A stretch of 15,868 bases of DNA, taken from NCBI GenBank assembly GCA_900544525.1, contig UQVN01000054.1:1-15868 (forward strand), given 5' to 3'. This stretch comes from an uncultured Eubacteriales bacterium. Its GTDB lineage: Bacteria; Bacillota; Clostridia; Lachnospirales; Lachnospiraceae. Below are positions 6,909 to 13,944 of the stretch, one piece after another; within the stretch, counting starts at the first letter, position 1; each line of letters begins with the position of its first letter. Below the pieces are notes generated by a model. That model saw only the letters and a list, made by a program, of their open reading frames with translations, did no database searches and was not told the DNA's origin. A program made the translations under genes and the position numbers.

Positions 6909-8207
6909 ATGAATACGATGTCACGAAAGGATATGACATTGCGAGAAGTTTTTTCAAGTTTTACAAAAAAAGAAAAGAGTAATATGGCTTTTGTAGAAAT
7001 GAATATAAAAAACTTCCAATACTATAATGCTAGATTCGGAGTAGAACACGGAAATGGAATCTTAGATCAGATTTATTCGATTCTTAAAAAATTTCTAGAA
7101 GGAAAAGGGTATGTAGAAAGAAGTTTTGGAGACACTTTTTATTTTTTTATTGAATGTCCAGAAAGAGAGGGGATGAGTGCAGATGCACTTGTTTGTAATG
7201 AATTTCTTGTAGACTTAACGGATGCTCTTTTTTATAACAAAGTGGAGGGTATTCATGAAACAATTTTTACTTCTTTTGGAATTATATTGGGAAAAGATAT
7301 AAAAGATAGTTATGATGAAATGCTAATAAAAGCAGGGCTTATGAGAAAGATATGCCCAGAGCTTAAGAAGAGAAGTTATAGCTTTGAAGTATTTACAGAA
7401 GAAAAATATAAGAAATATCTCTATCGTCAACAGTTAATGGAACGATTGACAAAGGCAAGAATGAATGATGAGTTTATCGTTTATGCACAGCCAAAGGTAG
7501 ATTTACATACAGAAAAAATTATTGGAGGTGAAATTCTTCTTCGATGGTTTGGAAGAGAAGATGTATCGTTAGCCGAATGCTTTTCTGTTTTAAATGAGTA
7601 TGGTGAAATTTATACAGTAGACTTAACAAATTTTAAAAAAATATGTCGTTATTTAAAAGAGGGATTGGAAAATGGGGAAATAAGAGTTCCTATGAGTTTT
7701 AATATCCCTAATATTACAATCAAAGATGTGGATTTTAAAGAAGATTACTTAACTATATTAGAAGAATTTGCTATTCCAAAAGAATATGTGGAGTTTGAAT
7801 TTTTAGAAGATCTACAATTTCATGTAGGGAGCCATGTGGAAGAGACGATGAAAGACTTTAAAGAAGCAGGGATTCGTTGTTCGATTGATGATTTTGGGGC
7901 AGGTAATATGTCTTTTTCTGTATTATTTAAAAGAAATGTAGATACTGTTAAACTGGATCGCATTTTCTTTAAAGAGCCGATTACAGAACAAAGAAAAGAT
8001 GCTATCCGTGGTCTCATCGATGTGGTTGATACTCTTGGGATATCTGTATTAGCAGAAGGAGTAGAAGATCAAGAATATATTGATTTTTTAAAGACAACAA
8101 AGTGTAAGTGGGTACAGGGCTATTATTACTATAAGCCGATGCCGTTACAGCAATTCCAAGAACTAATTGAATTTCAAGAAAGAGAAGAAAAGATAAGCCA
8201 AAAATAA
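6909..8207 (+). CDS. Degenerate GGDEF plus EAL domain protein (probable c-di-GMP phosphodiesterase)
   Basis: Cytosolic 432-residue protein with no membrane segment and no extra sensor domain. Residues about 22-165 are a GGDEF-like domain whose signature is FGDTF (73-77), so cyclase activity is unlikely. Residues about 175-425 are an EAL domain that keeps the family's key positions: Glu208 in GEIL (the EAL motif), Asn265, Glu300 in EFLED, Asp327-Asp328 in DDFGAG, Lys348 in VKLDR, Glu383 in AEGVE and Gln403 in QGYYYYKP. Hydrolysis of cyclic di-GMP to pGpG is therefore the likely activity, with the GGDEF remnant perhaps binding GTP as a regulator. Start: GAGAGGG lies 11 bases before the ATG at 6909; an in-frame ATG at 6918 is an alternative. 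It sits alone between the rluA-like gene and a terminator. Confidence 0.9.
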   Translation: MNTMSRKDMTLREVFSSFTKKEKSNMAFVEMNIKNFQYYNARFGVEHGNGILDQIYSILKKFLEGKGYVERSFGDTFYFFIECPEREGMSADALVCNEFLVDLTDALFYNKVEGIHETIFTSFGIILGKDIKDSYDEMLIKAGLMRKICPELKKRSYSFEVFTEEKYKKYLYRQQLMERLTKARMNDEFIVYAQPKVDLHTEKIIGGEILLRWFGREDVSLAECFSVLNEYGEIYTVDLTNFKKICRYLKEGLENGEIRVPMSFNIPNITIKDVDFKEDYLTILEEFAIPKEYVEFEFLEDLQFHVGSHVEETMKDFKEAGIRCSIDDFGAGNMSFSVLFKRNVDTVKLDRIFFKEPITEQRKDAIRGLIDVVDTLGISVLAEGVEDQEYIDFLKTTKCKWVQGYYYYKPMPLQQFQELIEFQEREEKISQK

Positions 8208-8232
8208 AATTAAAACAATAAATAAGAAAGAG

Positions 8233-8283
8233 AAAAGGGCTATTGCAAAATCAGTTATTTTATATTTTGCAACGGCCCTTTTT
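8233..8283. terminator. Bidirectional terminator between the EAL gene and asnS
   Basis: Arms 8233-8251 and 8264-8282 pair (AAAAGGGC, two mismatched bases, TTGCAAAAT, and their complements) around a 12-base loop. T residues follow on both strands, so one hairpin can end both convergent genes. Confidence 0.92.
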
Positions 8284-8290
8284 ATGGTTA

Positions 8291-9685
8291 TTATAATTCG
8301 CAGTTATTTACAGTTCTTGGGAAAGGAATTACGTCGCGGATATTGCCCATTCCTGTTAAATACATAACACAACGTTCAAATCCGAGTCCAAATCCTGCAT
8401 GTCTTGTAGAACCATATTTTCTTAAATCAAGATAGAAGTCATAATCTTCTGGTTTTAATCCTAAGTCATTCATACGTTCCATTAACTTATCATAGTTATC
8501 TTCACGTTGGCTTCCACCGATAATTTCCCCGATACCAGGAACTAATAAGTCCATAGCAGCAACGGTTTTATTATCATCATTTAATTTCATATAAAATGCT
8601 TTGATATCTTTTGGATAGTCTGTTACAAAGACAGGTTTTTTATAAATTTCTTCTGTTAAGTAACGTTCATGTTCTGTCTGTAAGTCGGTACCCCAAGATA
8701 CTTTATATTCAAATTTATCATTGTTTTTCTCTAAAATTTCAACAGCCTCTGTATAAGAAACACGAGCGAAATCAGAAGTTGCTACATGGTGTAAACGATC
8801 GAGAAGTCCTTTATCAATAAACTGGTTAAAGAAGTTCATTTCTTCTGGTGCGTGTTCTAATACATAGTTAATGACATACTTTAACATATTTTCTGCAAGG
8901 ATCATGTCATCTTCTAAATCTGCAAATGCGATTTCAGGTTCGATCATCCAGAATTCAGCGGCATGTCTTGTTGTATTGGAATTTTCAGCACGGAATGTTG
9001 GTCCAAAAGTATAAATATTTCGGAATGCTTGTGCAAATGTTTCTCCATTTAATTGCCCACTTACTGTTAAGTTTGTTGGTTTATTGAAGAAATCCTGTTT
9101 GAAATCAACAGTACCATCTTCATTTTTTGGAACATTGTTCAGATCGAGAGTTGTTACTTGGAACATTTCTCCTGCACCTTCTGCATCGCTACCAGTAATT
9201 AATGGTGTATGCACATAGACAAAATCTCTTTCTTGGAAGAATTTGTGGATGGCATAAGCGATTAAAGAACGAACACGAAATACCGCTTGATAAGTATTAG
9301 TTCTAGGACGAAGATGAGAAATTGTTCTTAAATATTCCATAGAGTGACGTTTCTTTTGAAGAGGATAGTCACTACTAGAAGCACCTTCAATTGTGATTTC
9401 TTCTGCTTGAATTTCAAATGGCTGTTTTGCGTTTGGAGTTGCAACAAGTTGTCCTTTTACAATAAGTGCAGAACCAACGTTTAATTTTGCGATTTCTGCA
9501 AAGTTAGAAAGTTTTTCTGCACTGTATACAACCTGTAAAGTTTCAAAAAAAGTACCATCGCTAATAACGATGAAACCAAATGTCTTTGAGTCACGGTTGC
9601 TACGAACCCAACCGCAAGCTGTAATAGTTTTACCAATATAGTCTTCACGTTTTCTATAAAGGTCTCTAATTGTTACGATATCCAT
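8291..9685 (-). CDS. asnS: Asparaginyl-tRNA synthetase
   Basis: Class IIb aminoacyl-tRNA synthetase that charges tRNA-Asn with asparagine in the cytoplasm; 464 residues, normal length. An N-terminal OB-fold anticodon-binding domain (about 18-100, with CGWVRSNRDSKTFGFI) is followed by the catalytic domain with motif 2 FRAENSNTTRHAAEF (231-245), EIIGGSQRE (387-395) and motif 3 GFGLGFER (431-438). The HAAEFWMIEPE segment and the ending RDVIPFPRT fit AsnRS, not AspRS. A GGAGG lies 4 bases upstream of the ATG on the minus strand. It faces the EAL gene and shares its terminator. I find no T-box motif in its leader, unlike proS. Confidence 0.97.
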   Translation of the reverse strand: MDIVTIRDLYRKREDYIGKTITACGWVRSNRDSKTFGFIVISDGTFFETLQVVYSAEKLSNFAEIAKLNVGSALIVKGQLVATPNAKQPFEIQAEEITIEGASSSDYPLQKKRHSMEYLRTISHLRPRTNTYQAVFRVRSLIAYAIHKFFQERDFVYVHTPLITGSDAEGAGEMFQVTTLDLNNVPKNEDGTVDFKQDFFNKPTNLTVSGQLNGETFAQAFRNIYTFGPTFRAENSNTTRHAAEFWMIEPEIAFADLEDDMILAENMLKYVINYVLEHAPEEMNFFNQFIDKGLLDRLHHVATSDFARVSYTEAVEILEKNNDKFEYKVSWGTDLQTEHERYLTEEIYKKPVFVTDYPKDIKAFYMKLNDDNKTVAAMDLLVPGIGEIIGGSQREDNYDKLMERMNDLGLKPEDYDFYLDLRKYGSTRHAGFGLGFERCVMYLTGMGNIRDVIPFPRTVNNCEL

Positions 9686-9698
9686 AGTACCTCCAATT

Positions 9699-9711
9699 GC
9701 GCAAGCTGCGC
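9699..9711 (-). promoter_or_regulatory. Hairpin in the short asnS leader
   Basis: On the minus strand GCGCA and TGCGC form a 5-bp GC-rich hairpin with a 3-base loop, a few bases upstream of the asnS Shine-Dalgarno. With the predicted promoter it would sit almost at the 5' end of the mRNA. On the plus strand the same hairpin is followed by TTTTATTTTTT and would look like a terminator for antisense transcription. Confidence 0.4.
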
Positions 9712-9724
9712 TTTTATTTTTTAA

Positions 9725-9755
9725 ATCATATCATAAGAGTTCTGATTTATACCAA
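9725..9755 (-). promoter_or_regulatory. Possible asnS promoter
   Basis: Read on the minus strand, TTGGTA (9755-9750) and an extended -10 TGATATGAT (9733-9725) are separated by 19 bases. The spacing is long, so the extended -10 carries most of the support. The start would be near 9717. Confidence 0.4.
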
Positions 9756-9967
9756 AGCAACGATACAAGTATTCTATGTTTTTTCTCGTTGATAAAAAGG
9801 GAACAAGCAAAACAAGTTTCCCGATAAAAACAGAACAATAGCTAAAAATATGCTTACTAAGTATCATAGTAGAAAAGCAAAGAAAATACAAGGGCTTTCT
9901 TTGAAGAAGTATAAGAAAATGTGAGAAAATAACATAGAAAAAAGTAAAGAAGATAGAGAAAACCAAA
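9756..9967. other. AT-rich intergenic stretch without a recognised gene
   Basis: I find no coding region with a start signal and family features here. From about 9860 to 9960 the plus strand is strikingly purine-rich. An imperfect hairpin GGGAA/TTCCC (9799-9803, 9818-9822) is flanked by two copies of GATAAAAA (9791-9798, 9823-9830). The minus-strand open frames are hydrophobic only because purine-rich DNA read backwards gives Phe, Leu and Ser codons. Confidence 0.5.
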
Positions 9968-9996
9968 ATGACTGTAAAATGCATTCATGATACAAT
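9968..9996 (+). promoter_or_regulatory. Possible promoter of the small exported-peptide ORF
   Basis: ATGACT (9968-9973) and TACAAT (9991-9996) are 17 bases apart, with TG at 9988-9989 forming an extended -10. Transcription would start near 10003, about 80 bases before the ATG at 10085. A second TATAAT at 10055-10060 has no good -35. Confidence 0.5.
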
Positions 9997-10084
9997 AAAA
10001 ATAATAGGACAAGCAATGGATTTGGAGAATGGCGCTCATAAGCTATGCTCATCATATAATAAAAAAGAAGGAAGGAGTAAAAAT

Positions 10085-10276
10085 ATGAAAAAGGTGGTTT
10101 CTTATTTGTTAGTAGGCAGTATGATTTTAAGTAGTTTTTCTGCTACCTATTCTGTAATAGCCTTTGCTGGACAGGCTAAAAAAAAAGAGATAGAAGTGAG
10201 AGATGGATTTTGGAAATTCCTCATTGACAGAATGTTATTTTTCTCATACAATAATTGTATTGAAAAATGGCGTTGA
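10085..10276 (+). CDS. Small predicted exported peptide (or remnant)
   Basis: Encodes 63 residues. The start at 10085 is preceded by AAGGAG with 8 bases between, a strong ribosome site; a longer in-frame ATG at 9968 lies inside a promoter and has none. The first 30 residues look like a Sec signal peptide: MKK, a hydrophobic stretch of about 20 residues, then SVIAFAGQA with a plausible signal-peptidase cut after AFA. The mature part would be about 34 residues, lysine-rich at first, then hydrophobic and aromatic, with a single Cys. I recognise no family. Codons 47 to 56 lie over the -35 to -10 region of the proS T-box promoter, so the 3' end may be only an accidental read-through of a truncated gene. 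Either a genuine small secreted peptide or a pseudogene stub is possible. Confidence 0.5.
   Translation: MKKVVSYLLVGSMILSSFSATYSVIAFAGQAKKKEIEVRDGFWKFLIDRMLFFSYNNCIEKWR
10224..10252 (+). promoter_or_regulatory. Promoter of the proS T-box transcript
   Basis: A perfect TTGACA (10224-10229), 17-base spacer and TACAAT (10247-10252). The start near 10259 lies about 45 bases before Stem I of the T-box. This is the best promoter match in the window and lies within the small ORF at 10085-10276. Confidence 0.9.
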
Positions 10277-10294
10277 TAAGGGATAGTATTTGTT

Positions 10295-10561
10295 CTTCCT
10301 ACATATACAGAGAGAGAATCCGTTTGCTTAGGCAAAATGGCTGAGAGATTTTTATGAAAGCGAACAAAGAACCTGCCTTTGAGCTGTCTGTGAAAACAGA
10401 ACGTAATTTCTGCGTTAAAGGAAGAATGAGAGAATAGCTCATTTCTTTGAATATCTTGTTAAGAGAATCAATAGTCTAAGATAGAGAGCTGTTAAGCAGG
10501 GTGGTACCGCCGATATTTCGGTCCCTTTTATGTTGAGAGGGAAGAAGTATCGGCGTTTTTT
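10295..10561 (+). ncRNA. T-box riboswitch (proline specific)
   Basis: A leader that binds uncharged tRNA-Pro and then permits transcription of proS. The AGAGAGAG stretch (10309-10316) and an upper Stem I helix GTTTGCTT (10322-10329) with AAGCGAAC (10358-10365, one G-U) are visible. The specifier loop contains GAACCTG, giving the proline codon CCT at 10372-10374 followed by a purine. The T-box proper AGGGTGGTACCGCC is at 10498-10511. Its TGGT would pair with an ACCA 3' end, matching discriminator A73 of bacterial tRNA-Pro. The antiterminator pairs AGGG (10498-10501) with CCCT (10523-10526) and ACCG with CGGT (10506-10509, 10519-10522). Confidence 0.95.
10508..10561 (+). terminator. Terminator of the proS T-box
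   Basis: CGCCGATA (10508-10515) pairs with TATCGGCG (10548-10555). Inside it TCCCT (10522-10526) pairs with AGGGA (10538-10542). Six T residues follow (10556-10561). It shares sequence with the antiterminator and is therefore mutually exclusive with it. Confidence 0.93.
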
Positions 10562-10632
10562 ATGCCATTCAAAAACTTCCCACTCAACAATTCTATAAAA
10601 CGATATTTGTAATAAAAGAAGGAGATTAGAAA

Positions 10633-12069
10633 ATGGCAAAGGAAAAGAAATTAGTAGAAGCAATTACTTCTATGGAAGAAGATTTCGCACAGTGGTATAC
10701 AGATGTTGTAAAAAAAGCGGAATTAGTGGATTATTCTAGTGTAAAAGGTTGTATGGTAATCAAACCAGCAGGTTATGCCATCTGGGAAAACATTCAAAAA
10801 GAATTGGATAGACGCTTTAAAGAAACAGGGGTAGAAAATGTTTATATGCCAATGTTTATTCCAGAAAGTCTTTTACAAAGAGAAAAAGATCACGTAGAAG
10901 GATTTGCTCCAGAAGTTGCTTGGGTGACACATGGTGGTTTAAATGAATTACAGGAAAGAATGTGTGTAAGACCAACTTCTGAAACACTGTTCTGTGATTT
11001 TTATGCAAGAGATATCCAATCTTATCGTGATCTTCCAAAAGTTTATAATCAATGGTGTTCCGTTGTTCGTTGGGAAAAGGAAACAAGACCATTCCTTCGT
11101 TCTCGTGAATTTTTATGGCAAGAAGGTCATACAGCTCATGCAACAGCAGAAGAAGCAAAAGAAAGAACGATTCAGATGTTAAACATCTATGCAGATTTCT
11201 GTGAAGAAGTGCTTGCTATGCCAGTTGTAAAAGGACAAAAAACAGAAAAAGAAAAATTTGCAGGTGCAGAAGCAACTTATACAATTGAAGCGTTAATGCA
11301 TGATGGAAAAGCATTACAGTCTGGAACAAGTCATAACTTTGGTGATGGATTTGCCAAAGCCTTTGGAATTCAATTCACAGATAAAGATAACAAATTAAAA
11401 CATGTATATCAGACATCTTGGGGAATGACAACTCGTTTAATCGGTGCGATTATTATGGTTCATGGAGATAACTCAGGTCTTGTTCTTCCACCAAGAATTG
11501 CTCCAACTCAGGTTATGATTATTCCAATTATGCAGAAAAAAGAAGGAGTTCTTGAAAAAGCAGAGGAATTAAGAGGAATTTTATCTTCTAACTATCGTGT
11601 TAAAGTGGATGATTCTGATAAGAGCCCAGGCTGGAAATTTAGTGAACAAGAAATGCGTGGAATTCCAATTCGTATTGAAATTGGACCAAAAGATATCGAA
11701 GCAAATCAGGCAGTTATTGTACGCCGTGATACAAGAGAGAAGATTCAAGTATCTCTTGATGAATTAAATGAAAAGGTTGGAGAAGTATTAGAACAGATCC
11801 AACATGATATGTTTGAACGTGCAAAGGCACATAGAGATGCTCATACAGTAACAGCGAAAAACTGGGATGAGTTTAAAGAAGCGATTGCAGAACAAAGAGG
11901 TTTCGTAAAGGCAATGTGGTGTGGTTGCAAAGAATGTGAAGAAGCCATTAAAGAAGAAACAACAGCTACCACTCGTTGTATGCCATTTGAGCAAGAAAAT
12001 CTTGGAGAAACTTGTGTTCACTGTGGAAAACCTGCAAAAGCTATGGTGTACTTCGGAAAAGCATATTAA
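10633..12069 (+). CDS. proS: Prolyl-tRNA synthetase, archaeal/eukaryote-like form
   Basis: Class II synthetase that charges tRNA-Pro. At 478 residues with no editing (INS) insertion it belongs to the short form, not the roughly 570-residue E. coli form. Landmarks are GCMVIKPAGYAIWE (39-52), RPTSET (113-118), motif 2 around RWEKETRPFLRSREFLWQEGHTAH (146-169), the HNFGDGFAKAFGI segment, and motif 3 GDNSGLVLPPRIAPTQ (278-293). An anticodon-binding domain follows, and a C-terminal zinc-type module with Cys430, 435, 461 and 464. The chain ends in Tyr478, and a C-terminal Tyr near the active site is known in the Thermus enzyme. AAGGAG lies 8 bases before the ATG. Expression is controlled by the proline T-box upstream. 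Confidence 0.97.
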   Translation: MAKEKKLVEAITSMEEDFAQWYTDVVKKAELVDYSSVKGCMVIKPAGYAIWENIQKELDRRFKETGVENVYMPMFIPESLLQREKDHVEGFAPEVAWVTHGGLNELQERMCVRPTSETLFCDFYARDIQSYRDLPKVYNQWCSVVRWEKETRPFLRSREFLWQEGHTAHATAEEAKERTIQMLNIYADFCEEVLAMPVVKGQKTEKEKFAGAEATYTIEALMHDGKALQSGTSHNFGDGFAKAFGIQFTDKDNKLKHVYQTSWGMTTRLIGAIIMVHGDNSGLVLPPRIAPTQVMIIPIMQKKEGVLEKAEELRGILSSNYRVKVDDSDKSPGWKFSEQEMRGIPIRIEIGPKDIEANQAVIVRRDTREKIQVSLDELNEKVGEVLEQIQHDMFERAKAHRDAHTVTAKNWDEFKEAIAEQRGFVKAMWCGCKECEEAIKEETTATTRCMPFEQENLGETCVHCGKPAKAMVYFGKAY

Positions 12070-12082
12070 AAGAGAAAAAGTA

Positions 12083-12111
12083 TTGGACAAAGATTTATAA
12101 TATGTTAGAAT
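12083..12111 (+). promoter_or_regulatory. Promoter of the ABC exporter operon
   Basis: TTGGAC (12083-12088), 17 bases, TAGAAT (12106-12111), with TG at 12103-12104 forming an extended -10. The start would be near 12118, immediately before the hairpin at 12122. Confidence 0.7.
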
Positions 12112-12121
12112 AGTATTGAAT

Positions 12122-12177
12122 GGACAAGTGATATGTCATGGATAACGTTAGAGTGACATATATCTTGTCCTTTCTTT
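12122..12177 (+). terminator. Hairpin with T-rich tail between proS and the ABC operon
   Basis: GGACAAG (12122-12128) and ATATGTCA (12131-12138) pair with TGACATAT (12154-12161) and CTTGTCC (12164-12170), with one 2x2 internal mismatch, followed by TTTCTTT. It can terminate proS transcription, but because a promoter lies upstream it is also the first structure in the ABC mRNA leader, so it may act as an attenuator. As DNA the inverted repeat could also serve as a repressor operator. Confidence 0.65.
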
Positions 12178-12213
12178 CGCTTAGTTTTAGTTATTTTATA
12201 AGGAGGGTAAATT

Positions 12214-13944
12214 GTGAAATTAATCTTGCAGTATCTAAAGCGATACAAATGGCTTGTTTGTTTGAATGTGATATCGGTCTTTGGATTTGCTTTAGTAGAA
12301 CTTGGGATTCCGACCTTCGTATCCGATATGATTGATAACGGGGTACAGAATCAAGACGAAGCCTATTTATTTCAAATGGGAATCCGAATTGCTATTATCT
12401 CAATTATAGGGGTATGTGGGACGATTTTGCTAGGATATTGTTCTGCAAAAATCTCCACATCGGTAACACGAGATATCAGACAGGATGTATTTAATAAAGT
12501 ACAATCTTTTTCCCATAGTGAGATGAATGAACTGGGAGTTGCATCCCTGATTACAAGAACAAATAACGATGCCTTTCAGATTATGATGTTTTTAAATATT
12601 ATTTTGAAAACAGCATTGTTGACACCTGTTATGATTGCCGTTAGCTTTACTTTAACGATTACGACATCGTTAAAACTTTCACTTATTATTATTTCAACGA
12701 TTCCAATTATTATTATTGGTGTTGTATTGGTAGGAAAAATTTCTTCTCCAATTAGTGAAAGACAGCAAGGTTCTTTAGATTCCATTAACCGAATTTTTCG
12801 TGAGAATTTAACAGGGATTCGAGTGATTCGTTCTTTCAATAATAATCAATATGAAACGGAACGATTTGATGATGAAAACGTAAATTTCATGAATCAGTCA
12901 AAGAAACTTTTTAAATTAATGTCATCCACAGAGCCAGTATTTTTCTTATTAATGAATTTATCGGCATTACTGATTTATTTTACAGCCAGTCATTTAATCG
13001 ATGCAGGAGCGCTTCCAATTGGAAAACTTGTAGCATTTATGGAATATTTATTCCATGCGATGTTTTCCGTTCTTTTATTCTGCATGGTGTTTATGATGTA
13101 TCCAAGAGCCAATGTCTCTGCAAAACGTATTATGAAAGTTTTAGAGATGGAGAGCAGTATTCATCATGGGGAAAGTAAAAAAGAAGAAGAGAAAAAACGT
13201 TCCATTGTTTTTGAACATGTGGATTTTGCTTATCCAGATGGAGAAGAGGCAGTATTAAAAGATATTTCTTTTGAAGCAAAAGAAGGGGAAACTGTCGCTT
13301 TTATTGGAAGTACAGGTTCTGGTAAAAGTACATTGATTCAGTTGATTCCAAGATTTTATGATGTGAGCAGTGGACGGGTTTTAGTAAACGGTGTCGATGT
13401 TCGAGATATGAATTTTAATGAACTACGGAATAAGATCGGGTTTGTAGCACAAAAGGCAAATTTATTTAGTGGAACGATTGAAGAGAATATTCGTTTTGGA
13501 AAGCCAGATGCTACAATTGAAGAAGTCATTCATGCAGCAAAAGTAGCACAAGCATATGATTTTATTATGGAAAAGCCATTGCAATTTAAAGAAAGAATTG
13601 TAGAAGGTGCTACCAATGTATCTGGTGGGCAAAGACAGCGTCTCTCTATTGCAAGAGCCGTCGTTCGAAAGCCAGAAATTTATATTTATGATGATTCTTT
13701 TTCCGCTTTGGACTTTAAGACCGATGCGAAACTCCGTGCAGAATTAAAAAAAGAAGTGACAAATGAGATCGTATTAATTGTAGCACAGCGTGTTTCTACC
13801 ATTATGGATGCGGATAAAATTATTGTGTTAAATGAAGGAAAAATTGTTGGTGCAGGTACTCATAAAGAATTATTGAAAAACTGTGAAATCTATTATGAAA
13901 TCGCTGCATCACAGCTTAGTGAGGAGGAAATGCAGTATGAATGA
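12214..13944 (+). CDS. ABC exporter half-transporter, degenerate ATP-site subunit
   Basis: Membrane exporter subunit of 576 residues: a six-helix transmembrane domain (about 1-310) fused to an ATPase domain (about 330-576). Walker A is GSTGSGKST (365-373), the Q-loop Gln is 413 and the signature is VSGGQ (469-473). The Walker B Asp is D493, but the catalytic Glu position is Asp494, and the switch His is Gln525 (VAQRVST). These two changes mark the degenerate-site partner of heterodimeric exporters such as TM287/TM288, LmrCD and BmrCD. The start codon is GTG, supported by AGGAGG (12201-12206) 7 bases upstream. Its stop overlaps the next gene by 8 bases. The substrate is unknown; multidrug or peptide/lipid export is usual for the family. 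Confidence 0.95.
   Translation: MKLILQYLKRYKWLVCLNVISVFGFALVELGIPTFVSDMIDNGVQNQDEAYLFQMGIRIAIISIIGVCGTILLGYCSAKISTSVTRDIRQDVFNKVQSFSHSEMNELGVASLITRTNNDAFQIMMFLNIILKTALLTPVMIAVSFTLTITTSLKLSLIIISTIPIIIIGVVLVGKISSPISERQQGSLDSINRIFRENLTGIRVIRSFNNNQYETERFDDENVNFMNQSKKLFKLMSSTEPVFFLLMNLSALLIYFTASHLIDAGALPIGKLVAFMEYLFHAMFSVLLFCMVFMMYPRANVSAKRIMKVLEMESSIHHGESKKEEEKKRSIVFEHVDFAYPDGEEAVLKDISFEAKEGETVAFIGSTGSGKSTLIQLIPRFYDVSSGRVLVNGVDVRDMNFNELRNKIGFVAQKANLFSGTIEENIRFGKPDATIEEVIHAAKVAQAYDFIMEKPLQFKERIVEGATNVSGGQRQRLSIARAVVRKPEIYIYDDSFSALDFKTDAKLRAELKKEVTNEIVLIVAQRVSTIMDADKIIVLNEGKIVGAGTHKELLKNCEIYYEIAASQLSEEEMQYE

Noticed and set aside
9686..9990. A T-box leader for asnS on the minus strand.
   Set aside because: The complement of GGGTGGTACCGC is absent from this stretch, and no terminator pairs with a candidate antiterminator.
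9721..10055. Overlapping minus-strand open frames encoding Phe/Leu/Ser-rich hydrophobic peptides upstream of asnS.
   Set aside because: They arise from purine-rich plus-strand DNA read backwards, have no ribosome site that I can see, overlap each other in different frames and look like no family.
9968..10084. Extension of the small exported-peptide ORF to an ATG at 9968.
   Set aside because: The ATG lies in a putative -35 box with no Shine-Dalgarno, and the extension would bury the signal peptide; the start at 10085 has AAGGAG.
12138..12335. Open frame from the leader hairpin into the first ABC gene, considered as a leader peptide.
   Set aside because: It has no Shine-Dalgarno, starts in the hairpin loop and runs far into the ABC gene in another frame, so it is not a typical leader peptide.
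13883..13936. Upstream start for the second ABC subunit (18 extra residues).
   Set aside because: It would overlap the first subunit by over 60 bases and has no ribosome site; the ATG at 13937 follows AGGAGG at normal spacing.
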